DNA from: Pseudomonas pharyngis
GTDB lineage: Bacteria > Pseudomonadota > Gammaproteobacteria > Pseudomonadales > Pseudomonadaceae
Direction of reading: 5' to 3'
DNA: 64,000 nucleotides
Assembly: GCF_021602345.1 (NCBI RefSeq)
Contig: NZ_BQID01000002.1
Span: forward strand, 186,001 to 250,000
In this document: in pieces, positions 8,848 through 17,311 of the stretch
How the letters are laid out: each line of letters starts with the position of its first letter
Numbering within the stretch: position 1 is the stretch's first letter
Program-made: the position numbers and the translations under genes
Notes under the pieces: model-generated
The model's input: the letters and a program-made list of their open reading frames with translations, nothing else
Database searches by the model: none
What the model was told of the DNA's origin: nothing

Positions 8848-10806
8848 ATGAACACTGAAACACTGGAACAACCAGATAGCGATAACGCTGTGCTTGCGTT
8901 GTATCCACCCAATCTGGTCGACAGCAACAAGTCGGTCGTGGGGGCAGATTGTGGCATTGCCATCAATTACTACGACCTGACCCCTATGGGGGCGAAAGTC
9001 AGGGTCGATCCTTATGTCGATCAAGCTCCGGGAGACACTGTCTCTCTGAATTTGAACGGCGAACTGAATATCGCCAGCACTCAAACTCAGTCCACGGATG
9101 ATGCAGTCATTCTGTACATCCCGAAAAACAAGCTGTTATCCGGTGCAGATATCATCAATGAGCTGACTTACACCGTGACCAGACGCAGCCAGAACCAAGG
9201 CACCTCCGAACCACCGCTGCGAGTCCTTTATTACGGCATTCGACCCGGCAAGGAGAATCGCATTCCCGGTAGGCCAGGCCATTCTGAGCTCAAACTGATC
9301 TTGCCGCAGGATGTGCTGGACTACGGAATCGATGCGGATCGCGCCGAGCAGGGTGTACACGTTAGTTTCGAATACCCCTATTGTGGGGCGTTCAACACAA
9401 TTCGCCTGAACTGCAACGGCCATGACGTATTCCGCGAGGTTACCGCAGATGAGGCACCCTTGACGCCGACAGCCGTACCGACACGAATTTGCCTTACATT
9501 GACAAAAGCTGATCTGGAACAGGTCAAAGACCATCCGCAGGCTGTTTTCAACTTCACGGTTAATGACCAAGTCGGCAATGGAGCTGACCCGGATTCCCCT
9601 TGGTCGGCATCCCTGTTGGTGACTGTTGATATGCAGGGCGCGCGTTTGACTGCACCTGATATCACCGAAGACCCGGATGATCCCAATGATGCGCCGGACA
9701 CCATCGACCTGAACAAGCTCGGCACCAACGACCTGACCATCCAGGTACACGTACTGAGCCCGCCATGGACGGCGAATGACGTCATTCGCGTGAAGTACGT
9801 GGCAACACCGAACTCCGGCGGTACTCCGGTGGAGCACAGTGTTGAAGCTCCCGTCGCGCGCATCCCGTTCGTGCAGAAATTGCTGATTCCCAACACCAAG
9901 GTCATTGCCGACAGCGTGGTCAGGGTCAGTTACGAGCAAGTCAGGGGCGGGGCGGTCATTGCGCGCTCTCGAGTGGCGATGGCGCGGGTCATTCTGGCGC
10001 CGGTCATTACCGCAGCCAAAGACCTGGCCGGCGTTGTGTTGGAAAACGGAGGTTCCGTTTCCCACAACAAGATAATCCTGGAAGGGTCGGCACTTGCGGG
10101 CGCGGTATTGGAAATTCTTGATGGTGCGGTGGTTGTCGGGGAGGTCCGTACGGGCGCTGATTACAAATGGAAAAGCACGGCGATATCGATTGCTGTTGGG
10201 CGGCATGTTTTTACTGCCCGGGAAAAGGCAGGGAATCAGTTGGTTTCGGAACCTTGGGCGATTGAGCGGTTGGCGTTCAGCATGGATAGGACGCAACTAA
10301 GGCTTGCGGGACTGTCGATCAGAGTTCCACAGTGGATAAAGACCGGCCAGGACTCAATTGGCAATATCGGCGTTCGGGTTCCAACCGGAGGGGTTAAGCC
10401 GTATGACTATGCATCGTCTGATCCGACGACCGTTTCGGTGACGGAGCAAGGGAAAGTCAGCGGATTGAAGAATGGCGTGGCAACCATCTATGTCACTGAT
10501 CAGGAGGGGACTACCCTGACTTATCTGGCAGTTGTCACCAACGTCTGGAAACTGCAGATCAGTGATCAGTTATATACCTTTCTGAACGCTGAAAAATGGA
10601 TGCATACGCTGGGAGGGCGTCACACCTACGACGGTGCAATCATGCAGGACCTCCTGCGAGTTTATGTAGTCCCGCCTCGTGAGATCAATGTATGGACGTG
10701 TGGGACTTTCGGGCATTGGGGAGGGTACATCGCACCTAGTAATAGATTTAATAGCACTACACATTCAACTGCCCAGTGGACTTCCTGGTGCTTGACCGCT
10801 ACCTGA
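8848..10806 (+). CDS. Large Ig-like modular protein with a Big-2 domain
   Basis: The 652-residue protein has no signal peptide or membrane segment. Its N-terminal part repeats beta-sandwich-like modules with the pattern VDPYVDQAPGDTVSLNLNG ... LTYTVTR, and an Asp/Pro-rich linker follows (EDPDDPNDAPD). Residues about 490-565 form a bacterial Ig-like group 2 domain (SSDPTTVSVTEQGKVSGLKN then GVATIYVTDQEG). The C-terminal 90 residues are rich in Trp, Thr and Cys and end in AQWTSWCLTAT, perhaps a binding cap. Proteins of this build are common in Pseudomonas, but their role is unknown. AGGAG stands seven bases before the ATG. The upstream palindrome links it to the locus at 26 kb. Surface display or release by lysis is possible but unsupported. 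Confidence 0.8.
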   Translation: MNTETLEQPDSDNAVLALYPPNLVDSNKSVVGADCGIAINYYDLTPMGAKVRVDPYVDQAPGDTVSLNLNGELNIASTQTQSTDDAVILYIPKNKLLSGADIINELTYTVTRRSQNQGTSEPPLRVLYYGIRPGKENRIPGRPGHSELKLILPQDVLDYGIDADRAEQGVHVSFEYPYCGAFNTIRLNCNGHDVFREVTADEAPLTPTAVPTRICLTLTKADLEQVKDHPQAVFNFTVNDQVGNGADPDSPWSASLLVTVDMQGARLTAPDITEDPDDPNDAPDTIDLNKLGTNDLTIQVHVLSPPWTANDVIRVKYVATPNSGGTPVEHSVEAPVARIPFVQKLLIPNTKVIADSVVRVSYEQVRGGAVIARSRVAMARVILAPVITAAKDLAGVVLENGGSVSHNKIILEGSALAGAVLEILDGAVVVGEVRTGADYKWKSTAISIAVGRHVFTAREKAGNQLVSEPWAIERLAFSMDRTQLRLAGLSIRVPQWIKTGQDSIGNIGVRVPTGGVKPYDYASSDPTTVSVTEQGKVSGLKNGVATIYVTDQEGTTLTYLAVVTNVWKLQISDQLYTFLNAEKWMHTLGGRHTYDGAIMQDLLRVYVVPPREINVWTCGTFGHWGGYIAPSNRFNSTTHSTAQWTSWCLTAT

Positions 10807-10862
10807 TTGAAGCGTCGTTTTCCATGGCCGGTGTGACGCTCGCCATGGGAATAACTGCGAGT

Positions 10863-11762
10863 TCATAGATTGAATGACAGGCAACGCTCGCGCAAAAATG
10901 CCTGCAACACCTTCACCCGCTCCGAGACCTGCACCCGGTGCGGGCACAGCAGATTGAATGGCACGCTCTCGCCGTGCCAATCATCGAACAGGGTCACCAG
11001 CCGCCCGGCGCGCACGTCTTCGGCCACGTCGAGCCAGGCCTTGTAAGCGATGCCGTGCCCGGCGAGTGCCCAGCGGCGGGCGACTTCGCCGTCGTCGCTG
11101 AGGTAGTCGCCGCGTACTTCGACCTCGATGGTTTCGTCGTCGCGATGGAAACGCCAGGTGTTGTAAGGACGGCCGTTGCGCAGGTAGAGCAGGGCGCTGT
11201 GATCGCTCAGTTCAGCAGGATTTTGCGGTGTGCCGTGGCGTTTCAGATACACAGGGCTGGCGCAGGCGACACGACGATGCTCAGGCAGGATCGGCAACGC
11301 CACCAGCGTCGAATCAATCGGCACGCCAAAGCGCAGCGCCACATCCACCGTTTCGCGAAACAGATCCGCATGCCGGTCGTTGAGCAGCAATTGCAGTTGA
11401 ATGTGCGGGTGTTCGCGCTTGAAATCGTCCAGCCATGGCAGCAACACATTGCGCCCGAAATCCGACGGCGCTGCCAGTTGCAGCACGCCGCTCAGGCCTT
11501 CGGTCTGCTGCTTGAGCGCCTGCTCGCCCTCGGCCAGTGTCGCCAATGCAAGACGCACGCTTTCCAGATAGCGCCGGCCTTCTTCGGTCAGGCGCATGCT
11601 GCGGGTCGAGCGGGCGAAGAGGCGGATGCCGAGGCGGGTTTCCAGGCGTTTCAACGCGATGCTGGCGGCGGCCGGCGTCAGCTCAAGCGCCCGGGCGGCG
11701 GCGGAAATGCTGCCGGAGTCGGCGGTGCGGACGAAGATTTCCAGATCGAGGATTGAGCTCAT
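10863..11762 (-). CDS. LysR-type transcriptional regulator
   Basis: The 299-residue protein has an N-terminal winged helix-turn-helix (MSSILDLEIFVRTADSGSIS, then AARALELTPAAASIALKRLE) and a C-terminal periplasmic-binding-protein-like effector domain. The ATG at 11760-11762 gives the usual length; an upstream start at 11861 would overlap the divergent gene. The sequence SDFGRNVLLPWLDDFKREHP and the length place it in the CrgA-like group. It stands back to back with a VOC-family gene with under 100 bases between the two starts, so control of that gene is likely. The effector is unknown. Confidence 0.92.
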   Translation of the reverse strand: MSSILDLEIFVRTADSGSISAAARALELTPAAASIALKRLETRLGIRLFARSTRSMRLTEEGRRYLESVRLALATLAEGEQALKQQTEGLSGVLQLAAPSDFGRNVLLPWLDDFKREHPHIQLQLLLNDRHADLFRETVDVALRFGVPIDSTLVALPILPEHRRVACASPVYLKRHGTPQNPAELSDHSALLYLRNGRPYNTWRFHRDDETIEVEVRGDYLSDDGEVARRWALAGHGIAYKAWLDVAEDVRAGRLVTLFDDWHGESVPFNLLCPHRVQVSERVKVLQAFLRERCLSFNL

Positions 11763-11859
11763 TAGTAAAAATCCGTTGAAGATCCTTGGCGTTTTGCGGG
11801 ATTTTTCCGGGATTGGCAAGCACAGATACTGGAATCCTGAATAACCGCAGGAGACAGAC

Positions 11860-12222
11860 ATGACGTGGACATTTGATCATCTGGCCTTCAACACTGGTGA
11901 CGGCCAAGCGCTGCAGGACGCTTTTGGTGGGTTACTGGGATTGACGCCGGGGCGTCGGCCGCCGTTTCCGTTTCCCGGGCGGTGGTTGTATCAGGATGAG
12001 CAGGCGTTGGTGCATGTGATTGAGCAGCCTTCGTTTGGGGACGCTGCTTTGAGCCATATTGCGTTTCGCACCGATGAAGAGGCGGCGGTGGTTTTGAAGC
12101 GGGTGCAGGGGAGCGGGTTGCCGTATCAGGTGGCGCAGTTGCCGGAGGATGGGATCTGGCAGATTTTTGTGCAGATGCCGGGTGGGGTGGTTCTGGAGTT
12201 GGATGCGAAATCGGGGGCCTAG
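11860..12222 (+). CDS. VOC-family (glyoxalase/dioxygenase fold) protein
   Basis: The 120-residue protein has a single vicinal-oxygen-chelate module: FDHLAFNTGD at the N-terminus with a candidate metal-binding His, LSHIAFRTDEE in the middle, and GGVVLELD with Glu near the C-terminus. Its size fits small dimeric members such as glyoxalase I, fosfomycin-resistance or extradiol-type enzymes, but the activity cannot be assigned. A good ribosome-binding site (AGGAGA) precedes the ATG. It is divergent from the LysR gene, its likely regulator. The 3' end shows codon use rich in GTG and GCG. Confidence 0.85.
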   Translation: MTWTFDHLAFNTGDGQALQDAFGGLLGLTPGRRPPFPFPGRWLYQDEQALVHVIEQPSFGDAALSHIAFRTDEEAAVVLKRVQGSGLPYQVAQLPEDGIWQIFVQMPGGVVLELDAKSGA

Positions 12223-12233
12223 AATCAAGGGCT

Positions 12234-12450
12234 CCCTCACCCCAGCCCTCTCCCGGAGGGAGACGGAGCCGACGGAGGTGTTCTCACAAGTTACGCCGAC
12301 GTGAAATACCGAGTTGGACTCAGGCTTAGAAAATCACACCTCACGATTCTTACAGACGTGGGATATCGAGTCGAACTCGCGCTTTGAAAAGCACCGAGAT
12401 CGGCTCCCTTTCCCCCTCGCCCCCTTTGGGGGAGAGGGCTGGGGTGAGGG
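12234..12450. repeat. Intergenic element with 21-base terminal inverted repeats
   Basis: CCCTCACCCCAGCCCTCTCC (12234-12253, plus one C) is matched by its exact inverted copy at 12430-12450, making the ends of a 217-base element. Inside, two degenerate direct repeats start near 12294 and 12352; both carry GACGTG, CGAGT and ACTC in the same order. No protein is encoded. The terminal sequence is a common intergenic repeat in Pseudomonas. The structure resembles a MITE, but no target duplication was seen. Confidence 0.7.
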
Positions 12451-12599
12451 GGTAGGTTCTCAAGTGCACCGCAGTGTTTAAGCCATGCGTTTAAAGGACA
12501 CGTTCAGACACGCCTCCCAGGCTACACAACCTTGCGCCGTTGCCTACGACTGCGCCAGAATCCGCCGGCTTGTGCGCTTATGGGCCGGGTTTTATCGTT

Positions 12600-12824
12600 G
12601 TCCCGTCGCTGAAAAGAACAGCGATCGGGTTTGGTAGCCCGGGTCTTTAAGTGCAGAGTGCTCCATTTTGTAGAGTCTTTTGTCTCTGTTTTATGGTGGT
12701 CATTCGCAGGGCACCTTCGGGTGCGCCGTTTCTCCTAAGGCCCGGTCTACCAACCTGCGTCTGGCCACCACCATCGTTTGGTAGCGAGTGTGGTGGCTCC
12801 AATAAGCGCCTTAGGAGTTTCACC
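12600..12824 (+). promoter_or_regulatory. Structured 5' leader that can hide the ribosome-binding site of the DUF6124 gene
   Basis: Four stems can be drawn: CGGG/CCCG (12626-12629, 12638-12641) with TTTGGTAG in the loop; GCACC/GGTGC with a TTCG tetraloop (12711-12724); GCCACCAC/GTGGTGGC (12764-12771, 12790-12797) with GTTTGGTAGC in the loop; and an outer pairing CTCCTAAGGC (12732-12741) with GCCTTAGGAG (12808-12817). The last stem covers the AGGAG ribosome-binding site, so translation should depend on opening it. The stretch 12451-12600 shows no gene. I recall similar leaders before DUF6124/DUF3077 genes in other pseudomonads. Confidence 0.65.
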
Positions 12825-13196
12825 ATGATCAAACCAACACCCAACCCACCCGAAGCCGATTCAACGTCCCCCTACGAAACCCTCGACTCGAAGAAATTCC
12901 ACGAAGCCGCCGAACGCGCCCTCGATCACTACCTCAATCCGCTGCTTCCCAGAAAACCGCTGCTCAAACCCAACGCCCGCTACCTCATCGCCTCCGGCAT
13001 CGACAGCGAAGAACTGCTGGCCGATGCCTGCGAGACGCTGACCTCTGCCAAAGTCATGGCGACCGACTTCGCCGGACTGGTGGACGGCTCGCAGAGGCAT
13101 GTGCTGCTGGGCATTGCGCAACTGATCATGCTGAGTGAACTGGCGGTGAACCGGGCGCTGGATAATCTGGAACTCAAGACTGAAGCACCGCTGTAG
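12825..13196 (+). CDS. DUF6124 (formerly DUF3077) family protein
   Basis: The 123-residue protein begins MIKPTPNPPEAD and contains KKFHEAAERALDHYL and LLADACETLTSAKVMATDFA, both typical of this Pseudomonas-restricted family. It is probably all alpha-helical and cytosolic; no catalytic motif is seen. Its function is unknown; family members are often present in several copies per genome and are named only by domain. The ATG at 12825 is chosen because AGGAG lies 8 bases upstream. That ribosome-binding site lies in a stem formed by the long leader. A terminator follows the stop. Confidence 0.85.
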   Translation: MIKPTPNPPEADSTSPYETLDSKKFHEAAERALDHYLNPLLPRKPLLKPNARYLIASGIDSEELLADACETLTSAKVMATDFAGLVDGSQRHVLLGIAQLIMLSELAVNRALDNLELKTEAPL

Positions 13197-13210
13197 CTAG
13201 ATCCAAAAGA

Positions 13211-13234
13211 AAAACGGCCCGAAAAGGGCCGTTT
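13211..13234. terminator. Bidirectional terminator
   Basis: AAACGGCCC (13212-13220) pairs with GGGCCGTTT (13226-13234) around a GAAAA loop. It lies between the DUF6124 gene and the convergent MFS gene and has A and T runs at the proper sides. Confidence 0.85.
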
Positions 13235-13252
13235 CTGTATTTCGACTAAGGC

Positions 13253-14563
13253 TTAAGCCCGCAACGTCCGCGTCATCCGCAACGCCAGCAAACTCCCGCC
13301 AACAATCACACCCGCCAGCAGGTACAACGCCGCATCCGTCGACCCGGTGCTGTCTTTGACCCAACCCACAAGGTAAGGGCTCAAGAACCCCGCCATCTGC
13401 CCCATGGAGTTGATCAACGCCAACCCACCCGCCGCAGCACCCGCGCTCAGCATGGCCGTCGGCACTGGCCAGAACATCGGCAACCCAGTCAACGCACCCA
13501 TGGTCGCAATGGTCAGACCGAGAATCGCAATCGCCGGATTCGCCGCGAAGTTCACCGCGATCAGCAGGCCGACAGCGCCCATCAACATCGGCACCACCAA
13601 GTGCCAGCGGCGTTCTTTACGCAAGTCCGCCGAACGCCCGACCACCAGCATGAATACCGCCGCCAGCAGATACGGAATCGCACTCAACCAGCCGATCACC
13701 AGGTTGTCGCTGAAGCCGAGGTTCTTGATGATCGACGGCAGCCAGAAGTTGATTGCGTACACGCCGCTCTGGATGCAGAAGTAGATCAGACCGAAAGCCC
13801 AGATCGCCGGGTTCTTGAACACGGCGATCAGCGAATCGGAAGTGGTTTTCGGCTTGTTCGCCAGGTCTTCCGCCTGATCGGCTTCCAGCACCGAACGCTC
13901 ATGCGGGGTCAGCCACTTGGCGTTGGCGAAGTTGTCGCTGAGCAGGAAATAGGCGAGGGCGCCCAGTACTACGGTCGGAATGCCTTGCAGCAGGAACATC
14001 CACTGCCAACCGGCCAAACCGCCCTGGCCGGCGGCGAAGTGATTGAGGATCCAGCCGGAAAACGGGCTGCCGAGCAGGCCGGACACCGGGATCGCCGACA
14101 TGAACAACGCCATGATCCGGCCACGGCGGAAGGTCGGGAACCACTGCGAAAGGTAGAGCACAACGCCCGGGAAGAACCCGGCTTCGGCCGCGCCGGTGAA
14201 CAGGCGCAGGGTGTAGAACTCGGTCGGCGTGGTGACGAACAGCAGGCAGGTCGACAGCGTGCCCCAGGTGATCATCATCAGCGCGATCCAGCGCCGTGGC
14301 CCGAATTTGGTCAGCGCCAGGTTGCTCGGCACGCCGCACAGCACGTAGCCGATGAAGAAGATACCGGCACCGAGGCCGTACACGGTTTCGCTGAATTTCA
14401 GCGCATCCAGCATCTGCAGTTTGGCGAATCCAACGTTGACCCGGTCGAGGTAGTTGAACAGGTAGCAGATGAAGATGAAGGGGATCAAACGCAGGGTGAT
14501 GCGTTTGTAGACGGCATTTTTATCGTCAGCGATGGTCTGGGCGGCAGCGGCGCTCTGCGACAT
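13253..14563 (-). CDS. MFS transporter of the anion:cation symporter family
   Basis: The 436-residue protein has about twelve membrane helices and the features of the ACS family: FNYLDRVNVGFAKLQM in the first helix, GPRRWIALMMITWG, and TGAAEAGFFPGVVLYLSQWF. Family members carry sugar acids, phthalate, tartrate and similar anions with protons or sodium. The ATG at 14561-14563 (MSQSAAAAQ) has a purine-rich AGAGAGAG upstream. It is divergent from a CdaR-type regulator and near a glycerate kinase gene. The substrate is therefore likely a glycerate-yielding sugar acid such as galactarate, glucarate or glycerate itself; this is inferred from context. Confidence 0.88.
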   Translation of the reverse strand: MSQSAAAAQTIADDKNAVYKRITLRLIPFIFICYLFNYLDRVNVGFAKLQMLDALKFSETVYGLGAGIFFIGYVLCGVPSNLALTKFGPRRWIALMMITWGTLSTCLLFVTTPTEFYTLRLFTGAAEAGFFPGVVLYLSQWFPTFRRGRIMALFMSAIPVSGLLGSPFSGWILNHFAAGQGGLAGWQWMFLLQGIPTVVLGALAYFLLSDNFANAKWLTPHERSVLEADQAEDLANKPKTTSDSLIAVFKNPAIWAFGLIYFCIQSGVYAINFWLPSIIKNLGFSDNLVIGWLSAIPYLLAAVFMLVVGRSADLRKERRWHLVVPMLMGAVGLLIAVNFAANPAIAILGLTIATMGALTGLPMFWPVPTAMLSAGAAAGGLALINSMGQMAGFLSPYLVGWVKDSTGSTDAALYLLAGVIVGGSLLALRMTRTLRA

Positions 14564-14734
14564 GGCGGCTCTCTCTTTATTATGATTTTTTGCGATGCAA
14601 AGGGTAACGTTGATCGCCCTGAGAGTCTCGGCCACCTTTGGCCGGATTGTCTTTGTGCCTGAGCACAGGGTTTGCCGCCAGACCCTGTGCGGGTGAACAA
14701 CCGTCCGCGCCTGTTTTCAAGGATTCCAGCCCCT

Positions 14735-15859
14735 ATGTTCGAACTCGATCACGACCTCGCCCAGGACATCGTCGACCGGGCCATGGCCATTTTGCCGTAC
14801 AACGTCAACGTCATGGACAGCCAGGGGCTGATCCTCGGCAGTGGCGAGCCGGAGCGGATCAACACCCGCCACGAAGGCGCGCAACTGGTGCTGGCCAACG
14901 GGCGGGTGGTCGAAATCGACGCGCAGACGGCGGTGCATCTCAAAGGCGTGCAACCTGGGATCAATCTGCCGCTGCTGCTCGATCAGCGTTTGATCGGTGT
15001 GCTCGGCATTACCGGCGAGCCGGAGCAATTGCGCACTTACGCCGAACTGGTGCGCATGACGGCTGAAATGCTGGTCGGCCAGCGCAACCAGCAATCCGAA
15101 CAGCAATGGCGGCGGCAGCGTTGCGATGATTTGCTGGCACTGCTGTTGAGTGAAGCAGGGGATTCGCCGCGTTTGGTGGATGAAGCCCAGCAGCTAGGGC
15201 TCAAACCGCAACTGACACGAGTACCGTATCTGTTCGAGTTGGGCCTGGAACACGGGCCGGGGCAAACCGTCGAGGCGCTGAGTGCCTGGCTGGTGTCGCG
15301 CTATCCCGACAGTTGGTGCGTGAGTTCGGCCAAGTCGTCACTGCTGTGGTGCCGGCCGGCGAGTCAGAACGTCGAGCATGATCGCCTGCTGGAAAAACTC
15401 GATGGTCTGGGCTGGAACATTCTGCGTATCGCGGTTGGCGGGCAGGCCGATGGGCTGGCCGGGTTGCGCCGTTGCTATCGACGGGTCGGCGACTTGCTCG
15501 CTTATGGCCGTGAAGTGCTGCCGCGTTCACGGCTGCTGACCCTCAATCGCTATCGCTTGCCGGTGATGCTCTGGCGCCATCGCAACGACGATGCGCTGGA
15601 TGAACTGCTCAAACCGTTGCGCAAAGTGATCGCCAAGGACAGCAACGGCCAATTGCTCGCGACCCTGCGCAGCTGGTGCGATCACGACGGCCAGAGCCAG
15701 GCCTGCGCCGATGCCTTGGGGATACACCGCAACAGCCTGCGCTACCGAATGGAGCGGGTTGCCGAGTTGAGCGGGGTCGATCCGTTGAAGCTCGACGGGA
15801 TGCTGGCGTTGTATCTGGGTGTGCAATTGCTGCCGCAGACCGACGATTTGTCGAAATGA
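14735..15859 (+). CDS. cdaR: CdaR-type sugar-diacid-responsive regulator
   Basis: The 374-residue protein has an N-terminal sugar-diacid-recognition domain (MFELDHDLAQDIVDRAMAIL to about residue 135), a central GGDEF-like region and a C-terminal PucR/HTH_30 helix-turn-helix (ALGIHRNSLRYRMERVAELS). This is the layout of E. coli CdaR (SdaR), which activates glucarate, galactarate and glycerate genes. The ATG at 14735 is preceded by AAGGA. An in-frame earlier start is possible but has no good ribosome-binding site. It lies between the divergent MFS gene and glycerate kinase, which fits joint control of the three. The symbol is given by family resemblance. Confidence 0.88.
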   Translation: MFELDHDLAQDIVDRAMAILPYNVNVMDSQGLILGSGEPERINTRHEGAQLVLANGRVVEIDAQTAVHLKGVQPGINLPLLLDQRLIGVLGITGEPEQLRTYAELVRMTAEMLVGQRNQQSEQQWRRQRCDDLLALLLSEAGDSPRLVDEAQQLGLKPQLTRVPYLFELGLEHGPGQTVEALSAWLVSRYPDSWCVSSAKSSLLWCRPASQNVEHDRLLEKLDGLGWNILRIAVGGQADGLAGLRRCYRRVGDLLAYGREVLPRSRLLTLNRYRLPVMLWRHRNDDALDELLKPLRKVIAKDSNGQLLATLRSWCDHDGQSQACADALGIHRNSLRYRMERVAELSGVDPLKLDGMLALYLGVQLLPQTDDLSK

Positions 15860-15949
15860 ACAATAAACGCCTGCACGACTTGTGCAGCGGACAGGCGTCA
15901 ACGCGCAAGGCGACTGGCAGCATGAGGGCATTGGAACTGGAGAATTCGC

Positions 15950-17089
15950 ATGAAAATCGTCATCGCCCCCGATTCGTTCAAGGACAGCCTGAGTGCCCAA
16001 GGCGTTGCAGAAGCCATTGCGTTGGGCCTGGCGCAGGTCTGGCCGCAGGCGACGCTGGTCAAGTGCCCGATGGCCGACGGTGGCGAAGGCACGGTGGAGT
16101 CGATTCTCGCCGCGTGCGAAGGCGAATTGCGCCGGACCCGCGTGCGCGGCCCGTTGGGCGCAGCGGTCGAAGCCGCGTGGGGCTGGTTGCCACACAACCA
16201 CACCGCAATCATCGAAATGGCCGAGGCCAGCGGTCTGCAATTGGTGCCGCCGGGGCAGCGTGACGCGTGCATCAGCAGCACCTTCGGCACCGGTGAGCTG
16301 ATCCGCGCCGCGCTGGATGCCGGCGCGCAGCGAGTCATTCTGGCCATCGGCGGCAGTGCCACCAATGACGGTGGCGCCGGCGCCATGCAAGCGTTGGGCG
16401 TGAAACTGCTGGATGCTCAAGGGCAATCGCTGGTGCCGGGAGGTCTGGCGTTGGCGCAACTCGCACGTCTGGACCTGAGCGAGCTCGACCCGCGTCTGAC
16501 GCAAGTGCGTTTCGACATCGCCGCCGATGTCAACAATCCGCTGTGCGGCCCCCACGGCGCCTCGGCGATTTTCGGCCCGCAGAAGGGCGCATCCCCTGCG
16601 CAAGTGCAACAACTGGATCAGGCCCTCGGTCACTTCGCCGAACTCTGCGCGCAAGCGCTGGGCAAGGATGTACGGGATGAACCGGGCAGCGGTGCCGCAG
16701 GTGGATTGGGCTTTGCCGCCAAGGCGTTTCTCGGTGCGCGATTCCAGGCCGGTGTCGAAGTGGTCGCCGAGCTGGTCGGACTGGCCGACGCAGTAAAGGA
16801 CGCAGATCTGGTGATTACTGGAGAAGGGCGCTTCGATGCCCAGACCCTGCGCGGCAAAACCCCGTTTGGCGTCGCGCGGATCGCCAAGCAACACGGCGTA
16901 CCGGTGATCGTCATTGCCGGTACGTTGGGCGAGGGCTATCAAGCGCTCTACGATCACGGCATCGACGCTGCATTCGCGGTCACCAGCGGCCCGATGACCC
17001 TTGAACAGGCCTGCGCCGAAGCCCCGCGCCTGTTGCGTGAACGTGCAACAGATATTGCTCGCGTATGGCGTATTGCAACTCCGGCCTGA
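15950..17089 (+). CDS. Glycerate 2-kinase (GarK/GlxK type)
   Basis: The 379-residue enzyme phosphorylates D-glycerate with ATP to 2-phosphoglycerate, feeding glyoxylate, galactarate and glucarate carbon into glycolysis. It begins MKIVIAPDSFKDSLSAQGVA and has CPMADGGEGT, LAIGGSATNDGGAGAMQALG and VITGEGRFDAQTLRGKTPFG, all signatures of type I glycerate kinases; the length is normal. GGAGAATTCGC precedes the ATG. It follows the CdaR gene by 90 bases on the same strand, so it is probably co-regulated with the MFS carrier. Confidence 0.95.
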   Translation: MKIVIAPDSFKDSLSAQGVAEAIALGLAQVWPQATLVKCPMADGGEGTVESILAACEGELRRTRVRGPLGAAVEAAWGWLPHNHTAIIEMAEASGLQLVPPGQRDACISSTFGTGELIRAALDAGAQRVILAIGGSATNDGGAGAMQALGVKLLDAQGQSLVPGGLALAQLARLDLSELDPRLTQVRFDIAADVNNPLCGPHGASAIFGPQKGASPAQVQQLDQALGHFAELCAQALGKDVRDEPGSGAAGGLGFAAKAFLGARFQAGVEVVAELVGLADAVKDADLVITGEGRFDAQTLRGKTPFGVARIAKQHGVPVIVIAGTLGEGYQALYDHGIDAAFAVTSGPMTLEQACAEAPRLLRERATDIARVWRIATPA

Positions 17090-17113
17090 CCTGTCAGTCA
17101 TCATCTGAAACGA

Positions 17114-17139
17114 CGGGTGTTTCAGCGCTGAAACACCCG
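17114..17139. promoter_or_regulatory. 26-base perfect palindrome, operator or terminator
   Basis: The core is TGTTTCAGCGCTGAAACA, flanked by CGGG and CCCG. It lies 25 bases after glycerate kinase. No T run follows it, so it is a poor intrinsic terminator. The TGTTTCA-N4-TGAAACA shape recalls sites of sigma-54 activators, but none can be named here. Confidence 0.45.
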
Positions 17140-17171
17140 CAGCGCCATGAAAAATATTTCATCTTTCCCCG

Positions 17172-17197
17172 CAAACTTCCTCAAGCCTGGCCGATAC
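17172..17197 (+). promoter_or_regulatory. Candidate FliA (sigma-28) promoter of the chemoreceptor gene
   Basis: CAAACTTC at 17172-17179 and GCCGATAC at 17190-17197 match the sigma-28 consensus (TAAAGTTT and GCCGATAA) with a 10-base spacer. Chemoreceptor genes of pseudomonads are often under FliA, so the location is suitable. Confidence 0.6.
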
Positions 17198-17311
17198 AGA
17201 AATCAGGCGCACACAAGATTTTCCAAAACAGTGACGCCGGAACGAAGCCCGCCCACGGGCCCGTGATAACAGCATGGACGCTCGTAGTTTCAACTATCCG
17301 AGAGTCCTTCT

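Noticed and set aside
10807-10862. CCATGGC/GCCATGG hairpin as a terminator between the Ig-like and LysR genes
   Set aside because: The stem is only seven bases, the loop is long and neither strand has a T run after it.
15527-17104. Minus-strand frame opposite glycerate kinase
   Set aside because: A composition-driven shadow of a well-recognised gene; the same holds for 61792-63111 and 39129-40463.
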